Notes under the pieces: model-generated | Told to the model about the DNA's origin: nothing | Database searches by the model: none | What the model saw: the letters and a program-made list of their open reading frames with translations, nothing else | Program-made: the position numbers and the translations under genes | Origin: JACVRW01 sp963803245 | GTDB lineage: Bacteria > Actinomycetota > Thermoleophilia > Solirubrobacterales > Thermoleophilaceae | Length of the DNA: 64,000 nt | Reading direction: 5' to 3' | NCBI GenBank assembly: GCA_963803245.1 | Contig: CAWDLI010000018.1 | Location: 1-64,000 of the forward strand | Part shown: positions 60,484-64,000 of the stretch, in pieces | Layout of the letters: every line of letters begins with the position of its first letter | Numbering within the stretch: position 1 is the first letter of the stretch

Positions 60484-61752
60484 ATGGCCGAGGTCCAGCC
60501 ACTCCGCACGCTGCGCTACGACCCGCCCGCCGCGGGGCCGCTCGAGGACGTGATCGCGCCGCCCTACGACGTGATCGACGACGAGCTCCGCGACCAGCTC
60601 GTGGCGCGCAGCCAATACAACGTCGTGGAGATCGATCTGCCGCGCGCGGAGGGAGGAGGCGACCCCTACGAGCACGCGGCCACGACCATGGCAGCGTGGC
60701 GGGAGCGCGGGGTGCTGGTGCGCGAGGATGAGCCCGCGATCTGGGCCCTGCGCCAGGACTACACGGGCCCCGACGGCCGCGACCTCACGAGGACGGGCTT
60801 CCTCGCGCGCGTGCGCGTGGAGGACTACGGCCCGGGACGCATCCGGCCTCACGAGCGCACCCACCCGGGGCCGAAGGAGGATCGCCTCCGTCTCACGCGC
60901 GCGACGCGCACGAATCTCTCCCCCATCTTCAGCCTGTTCACGGACCCCGATGGCGCCGTGCGGGCGACGCTGGACCAGCTGGGCGTCGGTGAGCCCTTCG
61001 CCACCGCACCCGACCACGAGGGCACCCGCAACACGCTCTGGCGGATCTCCGACCCCGCCGCGGTCGGAAGCCTCGTCGACGGGCTCGCCGGGTCCGAGCT
61101 GCTGATCGCCGACGGCCACCATCGCTACGAGACGGCGAGGGTGTACGCCGAGGAGGTGGGCGGCGAGGGCGAACACCGCTACGTCCTGATGCTCCTCTGC
61201 TCGCTCGCCGACCCCGGCCTCACCATCTTCCCCACCCACCGCCTGCTCACGGGCCTGAAGGAGGACCGCGAGAAGCAGGAGGCCATCCGCGAGACGCTCA
61301 TGCGCGACTTCGAGATCGAGGAGCTGCCGGCCGCGGCGGACCTCGAGCCGCCTTCCGACTCCAGGGTGGCGTTCGGGTACATGGACAGCTTCCACCGCAA
61401 GCCCTACCGGGTCACCCTCAAGGACCAGGCGATCGCCGACCGTGCGCTCGCCGGTATGCCGGAGCCGTATCGCCGGCTCGATACGGCAGTGCTGGAAGCG
61501 ATCGTGCTCCGCGGCGCGCTCGGGATGTCGGAGGACGACATCTCCCACTTCCGGGGCCTCAACTACTCGAAGAGCCTGGACGACGCCATCGACGCGGTCG
61601 AGTCCGGCCGAGCCGACGCCGGGTTCTTCATGCGCGCCACGCCCGTGGACCAGGTGCGGGAGGTGGCCGAGGCCGGGGAATCGATGCCGCCGAAGTCCAC
61701 CTACTTCTTCCCCAAGGTCCCCACGGGCCTCGTTTTCAGCCCGCTCGAGTAG
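60484..61752 (+). CDS. DUF1015 family protein
   Basis: A 422-residue protein with the full DUF1015 pattern: FxP-like start LRTLRYDPPAAGPLEDVIAP, PPYDVIDDELRDQLVARSQY NVVEIDLPRA, RTHPGPKEDRLRLTRATRTN, the conserved LLIADGHHRYETARVYAEEV, and LNYSKSLDDAIDAVESGRAD. The HHRYETA motif suggests a phosphate- or metal-binding site. The function is unknown although the family is widespread and often linked to serine or phosphonate metabolism. An inverted repeat follows the stop. Confidence 0.92.
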   Translation: MAEVQPLRTLRYDPPAAGPLEDVIAPPYDVIDDELRDQLVARSQYNVVEIDLPRAEGGGDPYEHAATTMAAWRERGVLVREDEPAIWALRQDYTGPDGRDLTRTGFLARVRVEDYGPGRIRPHERTHPGPKEDRLRLTRATRTNLSPIFSLFTDPDGAVRATLDQLGVGEPFATAPDHEGTRNTLWRISDPAAVGSLVDGLAGSELLIADGHHRYETARVYAEEVGGEGEHRYVLMLLCSLADPGLTIFPTHRLLTGLKEDREKQEAIRETLMRDFEIEELPAAADLEPPSDSRVAFGYMDSFHRKPYRVTLKDQAIADRALAGMPEPYRRLDTAVLEAIVLRGALGMSEDDISHFRGLNYSKSLDDAIDAVESGRADAGFFMRATPVDQVREVAEAGESMPPKSTYFFPKVPTGLVFSPLE

Positions 61753-61754
61753 CA

Positions 61755-61784
61755 GTTCGGCACTCGCCGGAAGTTGTGCCGAAC
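61755..61784. promoter_or_regulatory. Perfect inverted repeat between DUF1015 and the AAA regulator
   Basis: GTTCGGCAC (61755-61763) and GTGCCGAAC (61776-61784) with a 12-base spacer, two bases after the DUF1015 stop. Additional half-site-like TTCGGCA and TGTTCGG copies lie at about 61800-61815. It could be a terminator stem without T-tract or an operator for the next gene. Confidence 0.5.
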
Positions 61785-61860
61785 ACAATTTGCCTGCACT
61801 TCGGCATGTTCGGTCAGAGAAATTTGCGCGCGCTCTCCGGGTGGGTTACAACACGCATGC

Positions 61861-64000
61861 ATGGCTCGGACCCTCCCGATGCCGGCTTCCGTCCCAGAGC
61901 CGGCGTATCTCATCGATCGACAACCCGAGTTGGAGCTCGTGGCAAAGGCCCTCGACGGCGCGTCGATCCACGGGAGCCTGCTTCTCTTCGAGGGCGCCTC
62001 GGGCATCGGAAAGTCCCGCCTCCTCACTGAGCTGGGCCAGATCGCCGAGGAGCTCGAGGCCGCCACGCTGCGCGCACGCGGGGGCGAGCTCGAGGTGGGC
62101 TTTGCGTTCGCAGTCGCCCGCCAGCTGCTGGAGCCGCGGCTGAGCCCGGACGATCCGGTTGAACGCGCCGAGCTCCTCGCGGCGGCGGGCGCGGCCGCGC
62201 CGCTGCTCACCTCGGCGAGCGTGGACGGGAACGGCCGTGGGAACGGAAACGGGAGCGGAAACGGCCACGGCCCGTCGACCGACGCGACGCTCAACGGCAT
62301 GTGGCGCCTGGTCAGGCGACTCGCGGAGCGACGCGTGGCGCTGATCGCCGTCGACGACCTGCAGTGGGTCGACCGGCCGTCGCTCGAGTTCCTGCTGTAC
62401 CTGGCGCAGCGCCTGGAGGATCTGCCCGTGGTGATCGTTTGCTCACGCACCACGGGCGAGACCGGACCGAACGCCGACCTCGCGGATCGCCTCGACTCGG
62501 TGCCGTCCGCGCAGGTGGAGCGACTGGCGCCGCTGAGCGCGGACGGGATCGCCCTGCTCGCCCAAGACGAGGGCTTCCCCGACGCGGCCGACGACTTCCT
62601 GCTCACCCTCGCCAGGGAATCCGGGGGAGTGCCCTTCCTCGTGAAGGCGCTCCTCGCGAGCGCCAGGGAGGCGGGACTCGACGGCCAGTCCGACCCCCGG
62701 GGGCTGGTGGGGATCGGATCGGAGTCCGTCGGGCGGGCGACCGCGCGTCGCCTCGACCGGCTTCCTCCGGGCGCTCGGGCGCTCGCCGAGGCCGCGGCGG
62801 TGCTCGGGCCGGACGCAACCCGCGCCCGAGCGGCAGAGGTGGCCGAGCTCGACCACTTCACCGGCCTCGAGGCCGCCGAGACGCTGCGACGTGCCGAGCT
62901 GTTCGACGCCACCCCGGGACTGCGCTTCCGCCACGGGATCGTGCGCGCGTCCATCTACGACGGGCTCTCACCGCGCGCGCGGGTAGGAGCGCATGTACGG
63001 GCCGCGCGTGCGCTGGCCGAAGCCAATGCGTCGCCGGTGCGGACCGCCGAGCACCTGCTTCAGGCGCAACGCCTCGGCGAGCCGTGGGCGCTCAGGGCGC
63101 TCCAGGAGGCCGGCCGGTCCGCCCTCGCGGCCGGCCGTGTGGAGTCCGGCATCGCATACCTGCGCCGCGCGCTCGACGAGGACCCGGTGGCCGAGGCGCG
63201 CTCAGAGCTGCTCGCCGAGCTGGGCGAGGCCGAGGCTGCGTCCGGCGACCCGGCCGGAGCGGCCCGCCTGGCACTCGCGGCCGAGGACGCACAGTCTGGC
63301 GGCCAGCGCGCGCACACGCTGGAGCGCCTTGCGGGCGCACTCTGGCTCCTCGGTCAGGACGCCACAGCCGCCCAGGCCTTCGAGCGTGCGCTCGATCTGG
63401 CGGAGGCGGACGGCGACAACGTGCGGGCGGCACGGCTGCGCGCCGGCCTGATGCTCACCGCCCGCTTCGACTCCGAGCTGCGGGTGCAGACGATCGAGCG
63501 GCTGGCACCATCGCTGAGAGAGCCGGCCTTCGGCCGGGAGCGCCACCCCGCGCTGGTGGCGTCGGTGGCGTTCGAGCGCGCCCTCGCCGGACGCCGCGCC
63601 ACGCGCGTGGCCGACCTGGCGGAACGCGCCCTCGAGCCGATGCTGGCGGACCTCGACTCGGTGCCCGGTCCGGAGTGCTACGCCGCCTGCTGCGCGCTGC
63701 TCTGGTCCGACTCGCTGGCCACCGCGGAGGCCGGCCTCACCATGGCGCTCGAGGCCGCTCGGCAGCGCGGGAACGCCGCCGCCGTGGCCACCACCTCCGG
63801 CTTCCGGGCTTGGACCGTGTTGCAGCGAGGCCGGATAGGGCACGCGGCCGCAGATGCGCTCGAGGCGAGCAACTGCGAGGGCGACGGGCCCGCGCCGGCC
63901 ATTCCCAGCCCCGCCACGATCCTGGCCGAGATCGACATGGAGCAGGGGCGGCTGGACGAGGCCGCGCTCACCCTCGAGGACCCGGCTCAGCAGACCACCT
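61861..64000 (+). CDS. Large AAA-type ATPase regulator (LuxR/MalT-like), 3' end outside window
   Basis: The frame from ATG 61861 is open to the window end (713 codons). An N-terminal AAA_16/orc1-like ATPase domain has YLIDRQPELELVAKALDG, Walker A LFEGASGIGKSRLLTELGQI and Walker B RVALIAVDDLQWVDRPSLEF. A Gly/Asn-rich linker (about residues 122-137) interrupts the domain. From about residue 370 onward TPR-like helical repeats follow (AAGRVESGIAYLRRALDEDP, ATAAQAFERALDLAEADGDN). This architecture usually ends in a LuxR-type HTH, which cannot be seen here. It is probably a signal-integrating transcription activator. Confidence 0.88.
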   Translation, partial: MARTLPMPASVPEPAYLIDRQPELELVAKALDGASIHGSLLLFEGASGIGKSRLLTELGQIAEELEAATLRARGGELEVGFAFAVARQLLEPRLSPDDPVERAELLAAAGAAAPLLTSASVDGNGRGNGNGSGNGHGPSTDATLNGMWRLVRRLAERRVALIAVDDLQWVDRPSLEFLLYLAQRLEDLPVVIVCSRTTGETGPNADLADRLDSVPSAQVERLAPLSADGIALLAQDEGFPDAADDFLLTLARESGGVPFLVKALLASAREAGLDGQSDPRGLVGIGSESVGRATARRLDRLPPGARALAEAAAVLGPDATRARAAEVAELDHFTGLEAAETLRRAELFDATPGLRFRHGIVRASIYDGLSPRARVGAHVRAARALAEANASPVRTAEHLLQAQRLGEPWALRALQEAGRSALAAGRVESGIAYLRRALDEDPVAEARSELLAELGEAEAASGDPAGAARLALAAEDAQSGGQRAHTLERLAGALWLLGQDATAAQAFERALDLAEADGDNVRAARLRAGLMLTARFDSELRVQTIERLAPSLREPAFGRERHPALVASVAFERALAGRRATRVADLAERALEPMLADLDSVPGPECYAACCALLWSDSLATAEAGLTMALEAARQRGNAAAVATTSGFRAWTVLQRGRIGHAAADALEASNCEGDGPAPAIPSPATILAEIDMEQGRLDEAALTLEDPAQQTT

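Noticed and set aside
61701..62954. 417-residue minus-strand Ser/Arg-rich frame opposite the AAA regulator
   Set aside because: It is the mirror frame of strongly motif-bearing ATPase sequence.

Overview
The window is GC-rich, densely packed actinobacterial-type DNA. Many genes start with GTG or TTG and neighbouring genes often overlap by four bases. The gene families (NarL-type two-component systems, class III cyclase, LtrA, ROK-controlled xylose transport, secreted proteins without known domains) and the actinobacterial-style c-di-AMP riboswitch suggest Actinomycetota, possibly a Thermoleophilia/Solirubrobacterales-like soil organism. That placement is inference: there is no rRNA or marker gene here.

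Layout. 1-8.3 kb: an ArsR/AHSA1 pair, a TfoX-like gene, an ion-transporter/CBS operon, a histidine kinase-response regulator pair, nhaA and an ABC-2 exporter. Many of these reading frames are broken by single-base shifts. 8.3-15.2 kb: a secreted protein, an SPW-repeat membrane protein, a second set of two-component proteins with a Crp-type regulator, and a tandem universal stress protein. 15.3-21.3 kb: a c-di-AMP riboswitch ahead of an NlpC/P60-like hydrolase, two sulfatase-superfamily genes of opposite active-site type, and a membrane protein carrying a PI-PLC-like domain. About 22.3-28.3 kb: a probable integrated element with tyrosine recombinase, two excisionase-like HTH proteins, small cysteine-rich proteins and unknown genes, ending near tRNA-His. 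28.5-36.3 kb: a receiver/flavin-reductase fusion, a small ion channel, a sterol-desaturase-like hydroxylase coupled to a secreted beta-helix protein, an anti-sigma-type ATPase and a UDP-glucuronate-decarboxylase-like gene. 36.3-46.0 kb: a sugar (probably xylose) locus with a kinase, a TIM-barrel isomerase, two Gfo/Idh/MocA oxidoreductases, an SDR, an ABC importer and a ROK repressor. 46-56 kb: mixed housekeeping and stress genes (epimerase, YccF, cold-shock protein, cyclase, hydrolases). 56.2-58.4 kb: a small segment bracketed by a 47-bp direct repeat made from the 3' part of tRNA-Arg(TCT). 58.4-64 kb: cupin, tRNA-Pro(TGG), a TolB-like lipoprotein, a DUF1015 protein and the start of a large AAA-type regulator that runs off the window.

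How parts work together. The sugar locus reads as capture (binding lipoprotein), import (permease and ATPase), isomerisation and phosphorylation, with dehydrogenases offering an oxidative side route and the ROK protein as likely local repressor. The two-component genes are paralogous sets; one kinase sits about 3 kb from the regulator that most resembles its likely partner. Two regions look acquired: the integrase island and the tRNA-Arg-flanked segment.

A caution for all users: at least eight genes carry a clean single-base frame break in otherwise well-conserved coding sequence. These could be assembly errors rather than true pseudogenes, and calls of loss of function should wait for read-level checking.
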